Numbered from the stretch's first letter, positions 1-11,423 are shown. The stretch is DNA of 64,000 nucleotides from Cladosporium sp. IMV 00045 (GCA_001931905.2 MSJI02000111.1:1-64000); one strand, 5' to 3'. Numbers and translations are program-made. Notes: generated by a model not told the origin, from the letters alone.

Positions 1-2017
1 TCGATGGGGTGTGAGGTTGACGGTCAGTCCAAGCCCACCGCAGCTCCACCGGCGGGCAGCGGCGGAGGTCAGAGGTCTAGTTTCGCATTCGGGGGATGGG
101 ATTGTCGCCTACTGGCTGCGCTGGCGGCGCCGCCCTGGAGACGGTATGTCAGGCGAGCCGAGCGACGCCTACACCGCATGCCACGTTGAAGTCTTATGCG
201 GGACTAAAGCAGGAGAGGTGTTGTCGGTGGCCGGGACGGCACGAGCATGTCTCCATCCCCAGGTAGTGCAGACTAGTCGCAGTCGCGGAAGTGGCAGACT
301 GCTACAGCAAAAGAATAATACCCGGGGCGAGCTGGGCCTCGTTGGCGTATTTCGAGTCGTGGGTTATAAGACCGACGAGCGTACAGTAGGGTTAGCGGGT
401 AGCGAGATGTGGAGCCTTCGCTGTCGTCGAGGATTATTGTTGAATAGGTGCCGACGGCCAAGTCTGCTGAGGATCACGTGTCTGTGTCCTTGTCGTCCCA
501 TCGAGATGGTACAGTACATACATACATGTACATATACATGTGAGATGCACTCGTGCCTGACCGAGGGGTATGACAGATAATCCCGTATCTGCAATGCACG
601 CTGTGAGGTTATCGTTCAGATTCGCTGTAGCATGTGTGCAAAACGAAGAAACCCCGAACAATCATCACTTCCAATCCTGAGGCTTCTAAGGCATCAATTC
701 AAACTCGACCTTTCTCTCTCAGCCCGCCGCCTTCCAAGTTCCAACATCCCAGCTCGCTCCCGCGCGCGCGCGGCCAGAGCCTCAACCTCACCGCACATCC
801 AGACTTTCTCAGACAAGAAGAAAACCCAGGCTCCACCTTCCAAAGCGCGATTCGCGCGGAATCGCGGCCTCGCCATCAAAAGGCTCTGAAGGCAAGCAAA
901 ACTGAAATCATCGTGATCATACCTTAATTCTCGATTAGTCGTTACTGCCGTGGTAGAGGGGCATTTGTCACAATCTGATCAAGGCTTTTTGTATCTTATG
1001 CACATGCAGAGCACCAACCATAGATACAGCCATTCGAGATCACGGATCCATGGCCCAGTATTTTCCCAGCCATCCAGCCCATTCACCCACCGGAAACCTC
1101 CAAATATAGTATGCCATGATCGACGAGATTCCAGCATTGCACAGTACCGGTGACCACGCACCCGGAGACGGTCAGCAGTAGTAGTGCTCAGTCTTCAGCA
1201 CAGCAGTAATTAGACCAGCCTCCCATGCCCATGCCCATGTCCATGCCCACATCCTCCGCCGGCAACCACGCACCCGGAGACGGTCAGTAATAAGCAGGCA
1301 ATCTTCAGAGCAGTCTGGTAGCAGGAGACCAGCCTCCCATGTCCATATTGATATCCACACCGGCAACCCCACCGGCCACGACCGACTCCTCCAGCGCCCA
1401 GGCGGCTGCCTCTGCCATTCTGCACACGTACAGCAGCCGTGCTCATTTAGAACTGACATCCTTTGCCACTGCCCTGACTGCAATTGCTGATTCAACAGAA
1501 AAGGGAAGGGAGCCTGCCTTACTGACCGCTTGAATCTGCCTTTCCCAAGGGGCTGCCCAAACGGAGGAATACGGATGGGATGGGATTGATGGCTGAAGCC
1601 GGAATTCATGTTTGAGCGAAGCAAGACCTCGTCGTATTTTATCAATTGCGGTGTGTTGTTAATTTTTTTTTTTTTGGGGTATTATTTGGTTATTTGATTT
1701 TACTAAGTGATGGTACAAATATCGTCATGGAGAGATGACAATTCCTACGCCCTCCTGCTGCTCGGGTGCATTGAAGAGAGAGACTCCAAACAAGCTCTGC
1801 CGTGCTCTCGTGCGATTGGACTTCCAATGCTCTCCTGATCCTATTCTTTCCCCTTTCAATGTGAATGTTCCAGCGTAAAAAAACATCTGCCGTCAAGACG
1901 TGCGTGTGGAGTGTCCTGTAACTTCCGCCTTTTTCTTTCCCTTCATTCTTCGTTCCAAAAAACAATTCTTCAAAAACAAACCAATAAAACACCCCAGAAC
2001 CTCAATCCCCTCATCCC
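1..2017. other. Gene-poor stretch left of EMG1
   Basis: I see no convincing coding sequence here. Several open frames exist on both strands but they overlap one another, have biased composition and match no family I know. The stretch holds a two-copy direct repeat near 1153-1378, a T-rich run near 1660-1675 and pyrimidine-rich sequence at 690-850 that resembles an untranslated leader. It may contain the end of a gene lying further left. Confidence 0.5.
1153..1378. repeat. Imperfect tandem duplication, unit about 112 bp
   Basis: A 23-nt string beginning ACCACGCACCCGGAGACGG occurs at 1153-1175 and again at 1265-1287. A second shared string, GACCAGCCTCCCATG, occurs at 1213-1227 and 1327-1341. 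The spacing of 112-114 bp is the same for both anchors. Sequence between the anchors has diverged. The first unit also carries a short run of CCCATG-like hexamers at about 1224-1250. Confidence 0.7.
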
Positions 2018-2791
2018 TTAGATGACATCCCAAATATCCTCAGCGGCGTGACAGAATTTGCTACAAGCGACACTGGCACTGAGGGAGAAGTTGCTGATAC
2101 TGATGGAGTCGTCCTTGTACTGGTCGGCGAAGTTGTCGCTTCCCTTGGCCATGGCGCCGACGAACACGCAGATGCTCTCCTTGGGGCCGAGGTCGGCGAC
2201 GTAGTCGCGCACGCGCACGACGGGTGCGTCGAAGGACAGCGTCACCTTGCGGCAGTTGGGGGGCAGGTGGTCCGTGATCGGATTCTTAATCACTTTGAGC
2301 AGCTTCTCTTGCGAGGTCGTCGAGCGGATGGACAGCTTGTGCAGCAGCTGCACCATCAGACCCGCGAATCGCTTGAAGGTACGCGGGATGCGGACGGTGG
2401 GAGACACTTCGATCAGCACGCCCTTGGCCGTGTGGATGTAGATCTGCAGCCTGCCGGCCTTGTTGATGGGCGAGTCGAGCAGGGTCAGGAGACACTGGTG
2501 GGTGATGTCGGGGCGGGCGTCGGAGATGTCGCGGTTCATCTTGCGCATCACGCCGATGTGCTCGTCGCTGTTGAGGAGGGAGTACTTGTCATCCTTCATG
2601 CCGTTCCTGCCGCCGTGAGCGGCCTTGTAGGTTTCCAAGCTGGCGTTTGAGAGGACCACGATCAGGCGCTTGGTGTCCTTGTCGTTCGAGGGGATGGGCA
2701 CATGCTGTTCGGAAACAAGCTGAGGCAGAGTGGGTGGCGGGAGAGATTGAGTCTGGGTGCCTGTAGCGGGGGAAGGTGTGTTGTCAGCCAT
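2018..2791 (-). CDS. EMG1: Emg1/Nep1, 18S rRNA pseudouridine N1-methyltransferase
   Basis: Core product of 257 aa from the ATG at 2791. EMG1/NEP1 is a SPOUT-class enzyme that methylates a hypermodified pseudouridine of 18S rRNA and is needed for 40S subunit assembly in the nucleolus. The sequence shows the conserved blocks in order: a [12 protein letters not shown] strand near residue 45, the segment around [15 protein letters not shown] with the following [19 protein letters not shown], and the signature [20 protein letters not shown]. The C-terminal half ends with the [15 protein letters not shown] glycine-rich region that shapes the methyl-donor pocket in this family. Length fits the family (about 250 aa). 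The start is uncertain because the frame stays open upstream to 3148; see the 5' exon entry. Family assignment is very secure. Confidence 0.95.
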   Translation of the reverse strand: MADNTPSPATGTQTQSLPPPTLPQLVSEQHVPIPSNDKDTKRLIVVLSNASLETYKAAHGGRNGMKDDKYSLLNSDEHIGVMRKMNRDISDARPDITHQCLLTLLDSPINKAGRLQIYIHTAKGVLIEVSPTVRIPRTFKRFAGLMVQLLHKLSIRSTTSQEKLLKVIKNPITDHLPPNCRKVTLSFDAPVVRVRDYVADLGPKESICVFVGAMAKGSDNFADQYKDDSISISNFSLSASVACSKFCHAAEDIWDVI

Positions 2792-2991
2792 TGCAAAGGC
2801 CTTGTTGAAAGGACACCGCGAGGAGGAAAATATGATTGCTTCTATCGTGCTGGTTGTGCAGCAGAGCAGAGATTGAGATAGAGAAAGGTTGGAGGTTGGA
2901 AGGCTGCGTGGTGAATGCATATTGGATGCACCTCCCCGCTGTAGGCGACAGAGGGGCAGGGCAGGTATGAAATCGAGAGGCAGGTAGCACT

Positions 2992-3148
2992 TACGATATC
3001 TTTTGGTCTCACGACCAGACGACGAGGGCCTGCGACCAATGTAATCGCTGTTGTCGCCGCCGTTATCTTGAGCGTCTTGAGCAGCTTCGGCAGCGTCGAC
3101 CTCAGCCTGGTCGAGCATGACGGCGTTGGTGGTCTCTGGCTCGGACAT
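2992..3148 (-). CDS. Probable 5' exon upstream of EMG1
   Basis: An ATG at 3148 opens a frame of 52 codons, acidic and Ala/Gln/Asp-rich, that ends at a good donor (GTAAGT, reverse complement at 2988-2993). The same exon is present at 11444-11615. The one difference I see between the two copies is synonymous (GCT/GCC in an Ala codon), which weakly favours coding. If spliced to EMG1 it would extend the protein N-terminally. An in-frame acceptor exists (CACGATAG before the EMG1 ATG) but it is not strong. It could instead be a 5'-UTR exon with its own upstream ORF, or a separate small gene. I cannot choose from sequence alone. Confidence 0.45.
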
Positions 3149-4401
3149 GCTGATATAGTATGTGGTGGTGGTGGAGAGTAGGCGTGGGGTCGTGTGACAC
3201 GCTTATGTAGATCTCTGCGGCTGTATCTGGGCGATGAATATGCAGTAAACGATGGCAGTGATTTTTCAATATTTCTTTGATTGAGAATCAGGAAAGTCGA
3301 AGGTATGGCCAGGTGAGAAAAGGAATTTACGTTGGTGGGCGGGCGCGCAAAGGCTGATGAAAAAGCTCAGAGGATTTCTGCGCTGCGGAGGATTTCCCTC
3401 CCTCCCCAGCTCTCATCAGCCCATCCCGAACTCTCCCACTCTTGTGCTCTTTGCGCTTCAAAGACTTCGGGTAAAATGAGGTTTGTCCCATTTAAAATGT
3501 CCCCACAATGTTGCCGATATCAATCCATGTCGCCGAGGAGGAAGACGGACAAACCATTGCTGCGTGGGATGTTGAGGATCGATTTATCTTGACATATATC
3601 CTGTACATAATCGCCGAGGTTGTGTCTCTTGCGGGATCGATCCTCTGACGTCTCTTCGGGCTGTTTGTTGCATGTCTGTTCTGGCTGGTCAGACCTTGGT
3701 GTGTATAGGCAAGTCTCCCGGAGGCCTTTAGGTTCACGCTATCTTGCTGATGACTTATGAAGAAAGGTACCGTTGCTTCTCATGTCACCGACGGAGCAAC
3801 ACGCAGGTCGAGACTCCTGCATCATCCTCATTCGCGTGTCGCTTGTTTTGCAGCTCAGACTGTCAGAGCACATGCATGTAACCGACGAGCATCTTTCGCC
3901 GCGACACGTGACGGATCCAGTGACGTCGGAACATCCTTGTTCTTGGGTGCAGAAGCTCATTGCAGAGAGGAGAGCCCACTTGAATCAGAAACGAGCCTGA
4001 TTCTTGATGCCAGATTGTCGCAATTTTCGAGAGATGAGACATGAAAGGCTGACATACAGTACTGAACTCCATCGGCACTCAGCGCAGGCGAACCAGTAAG
4101 TGGAAGAGTCTTTGATCAATCTCTCATGGACAGCCATCTACGTCGATTGACCCCATGCCTCAAACGCGATGCAAGTGGGTATCTTGTCCCAGTCTCCCCA
4201 GAGCCATGCTGAGGAACAGACAGCCCTCGAAACTCCAACGTTGACATGATAGACCCAGAAAACACAAAAGCCAGCCCCGGCCGTCACATCGTTGTTACCC
4301 TTTCCCTGCAGTCTCCAACACTCGGAAAAATCAAACGAAAAGAAGAAAGGGGCAAACACCCTCCTCCAAACCAAACCCAACCACCAAAACCGTCAAAACT
4401 C
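3149..4401. other. Intergenic, EMG1 promoter and 3' flank of the unknown gene
   Basis: This lies between the EMG1 5' exon (minus strand) and the stop of the unknown gene at 4402 (minus strand). It aligns with 11616-12890 in the other haplotype with many small indels. No gene, RNA or mobile element is visible. Open frames here do not survive the indels between copies. Confidence 0.5.
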
Positions 4402-5829
4402 CTACCTCCCACCCTTTCCCCTCCCCTTCTTCTTCATCACAATCCCACCTTTCCCACCCTTCCCCTTCCCCTCCACCTCCCCTCCCTTCTCCCCCACCCT
4501 CTCTCCATAATCCCTCACCACCTCCTCCCTCTCCAACTCCCCCGCCACCCTCTCCCTCTCCCCCACAACCCCCTCTTCTCTCCCCTCCACGCCCTCCAAA
4601 CCCTCCAAACCCCTTACCACAGCCTGCAAAAAGGTCTCCCCCAACCCCAACCCTTGCCCCTCCCTCTCCTCCACCCCCTCCATCCACGTCCTCACAATCA
4701 GCGCCAAACACCCCGCCACGCGCGGCGCGCCGTAGCGTTGCAGGATCTGCGCTTCGTGAGCGAGACACCACGCGCGGAAGGTGGAGAGGGTGGTGTCGGT
4801 TTCGCAGGTGTTGAAGGCTTGCTGTTCGAGGGGCGAGAGGTCGGCTATTGGGATGGGAGGGTCGAGTTTGTTCGCGAGCGTGGTTAGGGGTGGGAGGGAG
4901 TGGGGATGGAGGCGGAGGGTGTCGTGGAGGTTGTACAGGGTGCGCTTGACGCGGGGGGAGAGGAGGGGTGGGGTTTGCGTTTTGTTCTTCTTGGCGAGGG
5001 AGGTTCGACGGGAGGTTTTGGTGCCTTCTGCCGCTGCTGGGTCTCGGGGTTGGGGTTCTTCGTCGATGTCGAGCGAGTGGTTTGCCATAGGAATGAAGAT
5101 CTCCTGCCCCGGCAGCAGCGTCTCCGGCGGCTCATAAACCCTCCTCACGACCTCGCCCCTCTGCTCCATCCTCTCAACCACCCTCAGCCGCTTCACAAAA
5201 TGCTTCGCTTTCCGAATCTCCTCGCCAGCCACGGTGCGCGCCATGCCGTACACTTCCGCCACATCGCGCTGGGAGTAACGCTTCTCGACCGCCTCGGCGA
5301 ATTTGAACCAGTACTCGCGCGTCTCGACGGCTTTGGCTCGCTGCTGGCCGTTCTCGGGTCGTGCGGCTTCGAGTTGTTTGAGAGTCGGTTTGGCCGGTAG
5401 GGTGGCGTCTAAGAAGGGGGGAGTATCAGCATTCCTTCTTCACCTTTCCCTCGAAACAAAACATCTGACAAGAAACCAAACAGCTCACTTACACCCCACC
5501 CCCTCCCTCCCCCTAACCGACCTCTCCAACTTCCTCACCATGCGACTCCCCCCGCCAAACCGCGCACGCATATTCTCCAAACGCCTCCGATCCAATCCCA
5601 GCTTCCAGACCGTCGGCAGCGTCCCTTCTTCCAGAGCGATTTTTGTGACGGCCCGCTTCACGGCCGAGAAGAAATTCGAGCCGCTGATGGGAGAGCTGCG
5701 CGCGGCGTTGATTTTGATCTCGACTTCGTCGTTGGTGTACCATTCGATGCAGCGGAGGAGGAGGGGGCCTTTGAGTTCGCCGGCGTGGTGAAGCATGATT
5801 TCGGAGGGGGTGGGGGGTGGTGCCGCCAT
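4402..5829 (-). CDS. Conserved unknown protein, purine-rich 3' end (haplotype 1)
   Basis: Two exons: 5829-5493, donor GTAAGT, and 5408-4402, acceptor TTAG. Phase is kept (1 nt carried over) and the product is 447 aa. I do not recognise the family. The N-terminal 110 residues look folded (segments LLRCIEWYTNDEVEIKIN and NFFSAVKRAVTKIALEEG). The second exon begins with a helical part around REYWFKFAEAVEKRYSQRDV. A second conserved segment lies around TLSTFRAWCLAHEAQILQRY. The last 100 residues are low-complexity, Glu/Gly/Lys/Arg-rich, ending in a KGRGKGGR basic tail, so the plus strand at 4390-4680 is almost pure pyrimidine. The copy at 12891-14326 keeps the intron and all conserved segments, which supports a real gene. 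Confidence 0.75.
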
Positions 5830-8177
5830 GGTTGCGCTTTTTGGTTTTTGGTTTTTGGTTGGAGTTGGTGGCGGCGCGGAGTGGAATTGCTGGGCTGGAG
5901 GTGGTGGGTTTGAGATTGCGGTGCGATCAAGGTAATAGGCTCATGTCTTGGCGCGGGTTTGGTCTGGCCTTCACTTCACAAGTGCGAACAAAGGATCTAA
6001 GACTACCCAGCTGTTGCACAGAGACAAATCCGTTACAGCATCTGCCTTTGAGAGCGCAATGCTCTTGCGATAGCAGCAAAGATCGATTGGTTCGATGAGC
6101 GTCAGAGCGAGCGCGAACCGCCAGTCTCCTCGAGGGAGAAGCAATGGACCATGATCGACGTCCCGAATCAAATTGAAGAAGCACTACAGCGACTTTGATC
6201 CATTGTATATACGGGCTGACATGCAAGTGATATACCGGGAATAGATCCAAAACTACAGTCGAGAATCCACCCGTTTGCCATTCTGACAAAAGGCGCACAC
6301 GACGACTGCTGAATGTCACGTAGCTGAAGAACCCCCGACCAGTAACAATGGCCAATGTGGCATCACCCAGTATCGATGGCTTAGGTCTGGCCACATTTCT
6401 TCAAGAGGGCCGCTATAACAAGTATCAGGCCTCGAGCAAACATGCATCAAGAACAGCAGGCAGCCAGTCGATCAGCCTATGATTACGCTTCCGCACATAC
6501 TTGAGCGTCACTCTGCTCGACGACAGCACAATTGGCGAGATGGCAGAGGACGATGATGGTCGAATATCCTAGCATGAAATCCGGAGAAGACGGCGATGTA
6601 CAAGAGAAGGAAGAGTGAAGTCAAGCCGACTTTCTCCGCTTGACAAAAAGCCGAATTGGCCGAGCAAAACATGGCAAAGGAGATAACACGGTACGTGTCA
6701 CTCACGCGATTGTCATGGAGCATTGTTATGTCTCGATGAAAGATCCCTTTTCGAGGTTAAGGAGGACGTGATGGGATTCACTATAAGTGTGTATACTACT
6801 GGTATTGTGTTCGCCCGCCGGCTCGACAGCAATGCACGTGCTTCTGATAATCAACGGTACAGAACCAACGGTAGGAAGTGAGACCTATTCAGCGAACGTA
6901 CATGGCTGAAGATACCATGTATGGTTTCGTGAGAGACATGACATGACATGACGCAGGTGGTGACGATGACAGAGGCAGAGCACGGTGCGCAACAGAATCA
7001 TCAGTCCATCGCAGATATCATCAGTCATGCATGCGGCGTTCGTCGAGCTCCAGACTCATGCTACCTAGATAATCTAAGCATCTGATTGTATTGCCCCCCC
7101 AGCATTGACGTGTTTTGGGCATGAAACGGCCAACATAGCGCAAGTCGAGCATGATGTGCTTGCAAACCTGGGATGGTAGTATGTCGTGCTGGCGCGATGA
7201 TATTGAACAGTCAATGCGAGGAATCGCAGCGGATCACGCCACGTCTGCCGAGTCCATTCACGATCATGCAAGGCATATTGTACGCTCTGTGAGTTCGGGG
7301 TGATGGCCGATGGCGAGACACATGGCCTGCGCTGGCTGTAGTTTGGTGGAGGTTGTGCTGCTGGCAGGAGTAAGGTATAGACTGGGGTGCTTGAGGATGC
7401 TGTTCATACTCAGATGCTAGACATGATAATAAGGTAGCGATGCATGTAGGAATTGAAGAGGGTGGTGGGATGCATGTGTATGTACGGCGGAGACATCCGC
7501 GTAGAGAGGGAGGCATTTGGGGTGTGGTGGCCAGCCGAACAAAGCCACGCTTGAGGATAGCGCAGAGCAAAGGCCGATTGGCGGAGTGGCGACACAAGAA
7601 GTCTCAGGCACAAGGCACAAGGTCAGGCTGATGCGATGGGCGTGTGGTGTGTCGTGCTACTCGAAGCAGTTATCCGAGGGAGTACAAGGTACGAACATTA
7701 CCCTTTTTGGAGGCAAGATCAGGAAATGGTATCGAATCATAGGATTGTCCGGGACGAGGACGGACCGCGGGACATGGGCGCGATTAATGCGATTGCCGTC
7801 TCCTAATCGAGGGCAAATACCGCAAATCATCATGCGCTGGCTGGCCGGGCCTCGGCGTTGTCTGGGTGCTTATGGATGGGATGTGATGGGATGATGGTGA
7901 TGCGGGAGGGAGAGAGAGAGAAGGTGGTGGAAGCATGCGCCATGAATCCAATCCCTTTTGCCTTTTGCCATTCATTAGCTTTGGTCGATTATGGGTGGAG
8001 GCACAGGTCCATGCTATGTCGGGCGAAACATCTCATCATCGCCAGCACAAGCCAGTCAGTAGTCGATGGTCAGTCGGTACCTGGGTAGTCAAGTCGGACT
8101 GTCGGTCAACCCTCTCGGTGGGTGGCTCTCAATCAATAGTCAATCAGTCACAGGGACCAGGTCCAAGTCTATAGGTA

Positions 8178-8214
<37 letters not shown>

Positions 8215-8556
8215 GCATCATCCACCCCGACACTACCAACACTGCCGACCGACCCTTATTATTACTCAGCCCTTCGACCCTGAATTCACTCTCTCTCTCG
8301 TCACTCTACAAAACCGCCACTCCTCCTGCAACCTGACTCTCTCCGCTTCATCATCACCACCTCGTCCAATCCCCCTGCTGTCGCCCATCTCCACCGACTC
8401 TTCATTAACCGCCCAAACCCACTCTTTCCGCATCGCCTTATCTACCTTATCCTCTTCCACACGCCAGAAACACTCCCTCCTACTATCCCACATATCGCAT
8501 CCACCAACAAGCTCTCCGACATCGCTCACACTATCCATACTCACACCACCGCCATC
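5830..8556. other. Long intergenic region upstream of the UBL-AN1 gene
   Basis: Divergent promoter region between the unknown gene (minus) and the AN1 gene (plus), matching 14327-17014 in the other haplotype. It holds a short ACATG repeat near 6938-6953, a CAT/ATC microsatellite at 8179-8213 and a pyrimidine-rich leader at about 8270-8550. No tRNA, rRNA or mobile element is visible. Confidence 0.5.
8179..8213. repeat. CAT trinucleotide microsatellite
   Basis: About eleven uninterrupted CAT units. The matching site in the other copy (16650-16668) has about six. Length variation at an otherwise collinear site is typical of alleles. Confidence 0.9.
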
Positions 8557-9137
8557 ATGCGCTCCAACAGCATCTCCAGCATCTCCTCCGCCACCTCTCG
8601 CGCCTCATCCGCCGAGCCCGAAGAGACCATGCAGATCTTCGTCAAGAACCTCTCCGGCGACAGTAAGCCTTTCACCCACTCTAATCCACCAGCAACTCCT
8701 CCCATCCAACTAACACAACTCCAGCATTCCCCCTAACAATCCCCCAATCCACCACCGTCTCCACCCTCCACTCCCTCCTCGCCCTGCGCACCAACCTCCC
8801 CGCCTCCTCCCTCCGCCTCGTGCACGCCGGTAAACACCTCACCGACCCCAGCGCAGCCCTGACCTCCCACGCCATCACACGCGAGTCGACAATCCACCTC
8901 GCGCTGCCAATCCGCGGCGGAGGTCCCAAAAAGATCCGCTGCGGTTTCAAAGACTGCCGCGACGCGGCGCAGCGGATCGTCGGCGACTGCGGCTTCTGCA
9001 ATGGCCATTTCTGCGGCAAGCACAGGATGTTGGAGTCGCACAGCTGTCCTGGCTTGGAGGACTGTAAGCAGCAGGATAAGGAGAGGAATAAGGAGAAGTT
9101 GGAGAGTGAGAGGACGGTTGCTATTAAGGGCATTTGA
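8557..9137 (+). CDS. Ubiquitin-like / AN1 zinc-finger protein (haplotype 1)
   Basis: Two exons, 8557-8662 and 8725-9137, with a 62-nt intron (GTAAGC...CCAG), giving 172 aa. Residues 25-100 form a ubiquitin-like domain that opens MQIFVKNLSGD, closely mimicking ubiquitin, and closes STIHLALPIRGG, like the ubiquitin C-terminus. Residues 108-143 form an AN1 finger with all eight zinc ligands: C108, C113, C124, C127, C132, H135, H141, C143. AN1 proteins act in ubiquitin- and proteasome-linked stress responses, often with Cdc48. That role is inferred from the family. The start is the first ATG, with an upstream Ser-rich stretch. Translation from M25 would give the bare ubiquitin-like fold. The lysine-rich tail is probably disordered. 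Confidence 0.92.
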
Positions 9138-11423
9138 GGGGTGATAAGATGCCGCCACCAGCACAGTACATTCGCATGGGCATTCCTTTGGTTTTTGGTT
9201 TTCTTCCTGGCGGACTCGACTCGACGACGAGATGAGCGTTCTGGATTATTCTCGCTTTTCCATCTCTGCTTTACTGCATTCAAGCTCTCCCTTGCCCTTC
9301 CGCTCGGGTCACGCGAGGTGTCCGGAATTGGATATTTCCCTTTGGCCATGGGCATTCTTCAGTGGAGGTACAGAGGAGCCTCGGCACACCCTCCATGCAT
9401 TGCACTGCGCGGTCGACATCTCCGCCGCTCTTGCGCTATGAGAGGGTCTTCTGGACAGCTTAGGGGGGTTTGTCTTCGCTCAGCAATGCTTATTTTTTTT
9501 CTTCTTTCTGCGGCGTGGTACACCTTTTATACAGCGAAGGCGTCCACATGGGAGAGAGTAGTATAGTATAGTCATCCTTTTCTTACATTATCGGTAGATT
9601 AATACCTTAAGGAGTCTACCTAATCCAACACAGTCAGACCACACTGCCTCCTTTTCTCGTTCATTTTTGGTTTACGGCAACGCTAAGGATAATACCTAAA
9701 CTATTAAGTTGACCAGTTCCCGATTCTACGATTTACTTCAATTCCTCGGCTTTATTGCAGTTTTTGAATCTTTTGGAGGGTTTCTCTCGCGATATTCTCA
9801 ATCCAGTGTGTTCCAGACCTTTCCGTGTCAGTACTCTCGTGTCAGTTCTCTTGATGGTTTCTGGTTGTTCCTCCTCAAAGGTTGCGATTGCAAACTGCAC
9901 GTATCTGGCTGGCACATTGAGCGGCTCGTGACATAACGAAACGAAGGAGGGGACTGTTGTCTTTGTGAAAATCGATCATCCAATTTTGGTGGCCATGTTT
10001 CTCCACGCCTGAAGGTACTACTCACACTACTCTAACACACTTTCGGGGAGACGCATCGGACGGTTGACGAAGAACGCCTCGGGTTGGTCTTTGCCGACTG
10101 CGTGAACGCTGCCTTGTCATCGCTGATTACCAATCGCTTGCATCGCCGGAAGATCAGGGTGTTCACTTCAGGCTGCGGAAGGTTTGGAGTATGGGCTGAT
10201 GATAAGATGGGCGACAGAAGAGTAAGAGAGCATGGGTGTGTGCGCTGTCACTTTTCTGCTATCAATAATAATACAGAGGCGTCTCGTTGCCCCATGCTGG
10301 CTTTGACTTCATGGCATCGATGTCACGCCGTTCATACATGTACATGTATCCATTCACACATGCACATCGAAGCAAGTTAGGAGAGTTGTGAAAAAGGGCA
10401 TGGCTAAAAGCAGTCTGATGCATCGATCCCCTCTTGTTTCCATGTGCATTTCCTCGTTCATGTTGCTTCATTTTGGCCTATAACGTCATCCACTTGCCTT
10501 GGAAGAGACATAGGTGCCTACATACGTATAGTACATGCAGATATGTACACGCAAGGTGAACGAAAATCTCAAGAGACTCATCATCGTCATCAGTCAGAGT
10601 GTAGTCTGTTCTATGCAGTCCCTTGCCTTTTCTTTGCTTACTTCCTTCCTTCATTGCTTACCTACCTCTATCTGCCCGCCAAAACTTTCTCCTTCCTCAT
10701 TCACCATCGACTTAGTACCTTACCTTACATCCGTTAATAGATGACAGAAAGAACGATCGATAGACATGAACGGAGGCCAGAGAAGCCCCATGGAAGAACC
10801 ACCACCCTTCTCCCTCCTTCTTTCCCTTGAACCGGTGTTGTCGTGGCGTACGCTTTCCTTATTCGTCTCCTTCTTCTTCATTTCTGACACGGCATCGTGG
10901 TCAACATACCATCAAATACCATACCATATCACAACATCATCCTCCAACAACAGCAGCAACAGCATACGCATACCCTTCAATCAGCAGAGACTTACCCTTG
11001 TCCCGTATCCCTTTCCGCTCTTCCCAGTATCCCAATACAAGTATCCAACCCAAGCCTGTCACCCCGACGTCACATCAATCAATCGATCATCAAATCAAGC
11101 CCGCCAAAACAAATCACGACGCTCAGATCGCATCGCATCGAACAAACCCACCTGCGAGCGCCATACCAAAAAGCCTTGCGACACATATCCGCAACTCAGC
11201 AGGCAATCCTTCGGCAAGAAAGGAGAAAGGCGCACAGAGGCTCTTTGGCTTTTTCTTCGTTCTTCACTACTAAAGAGGGACGGAGAAGAAGGAGAGAGGG
11301 ACTCTCGCATCGCGCTTCGCTTTTGCGTGTTGGATATTCTGATATCGGATCTTGACAATCGCCATCGCCCATCTGGATCGGTATCGACATCGCGAAACGT
11401 GACGATCTCGAAGGGGGAAAAAA
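9138..11423. other. Intergenic, end of contig 1
   Basis: Sequence between the AN1 gene and the contig edge, matching 17596 to about 19400. It should be the upstream region of the 391-aa unknown gene that starts at 29915 on contig 3. It contains pyrimidine-rich leader-like stretches at 10600-11050. It ends in GGGGGAAAAAA directly before the gap. The frames seen here are not conserved in the second haplotype. Confidence 0.5.

Larger units (their letters stand above)
2979..11423. repeat. Haplotype block A, copy on contig 1
   Basis: This stretch is collinear with 11444 to about 19400. Its first 95 or so bases are identical to the start of contig 2. Gene order (EMG1 5' exon, unknown gene, UBL-AN1 gene, upstream region of the next unknown gene) and orientation are the same. 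Differences are scattered substitutions plus small indels, as expected of alleles or homeologues. I interpret it as the same locus from one haplotype. Confidence 0.9.

Noticed and set aside
2048..2650. Plus-strand frame of 200 aa opposite EMG1
   Set aside because: It is the antisense shadow of a highly conserved gene, rich in Gly/Val/Asp/His from GC-rich codons, with no family match.
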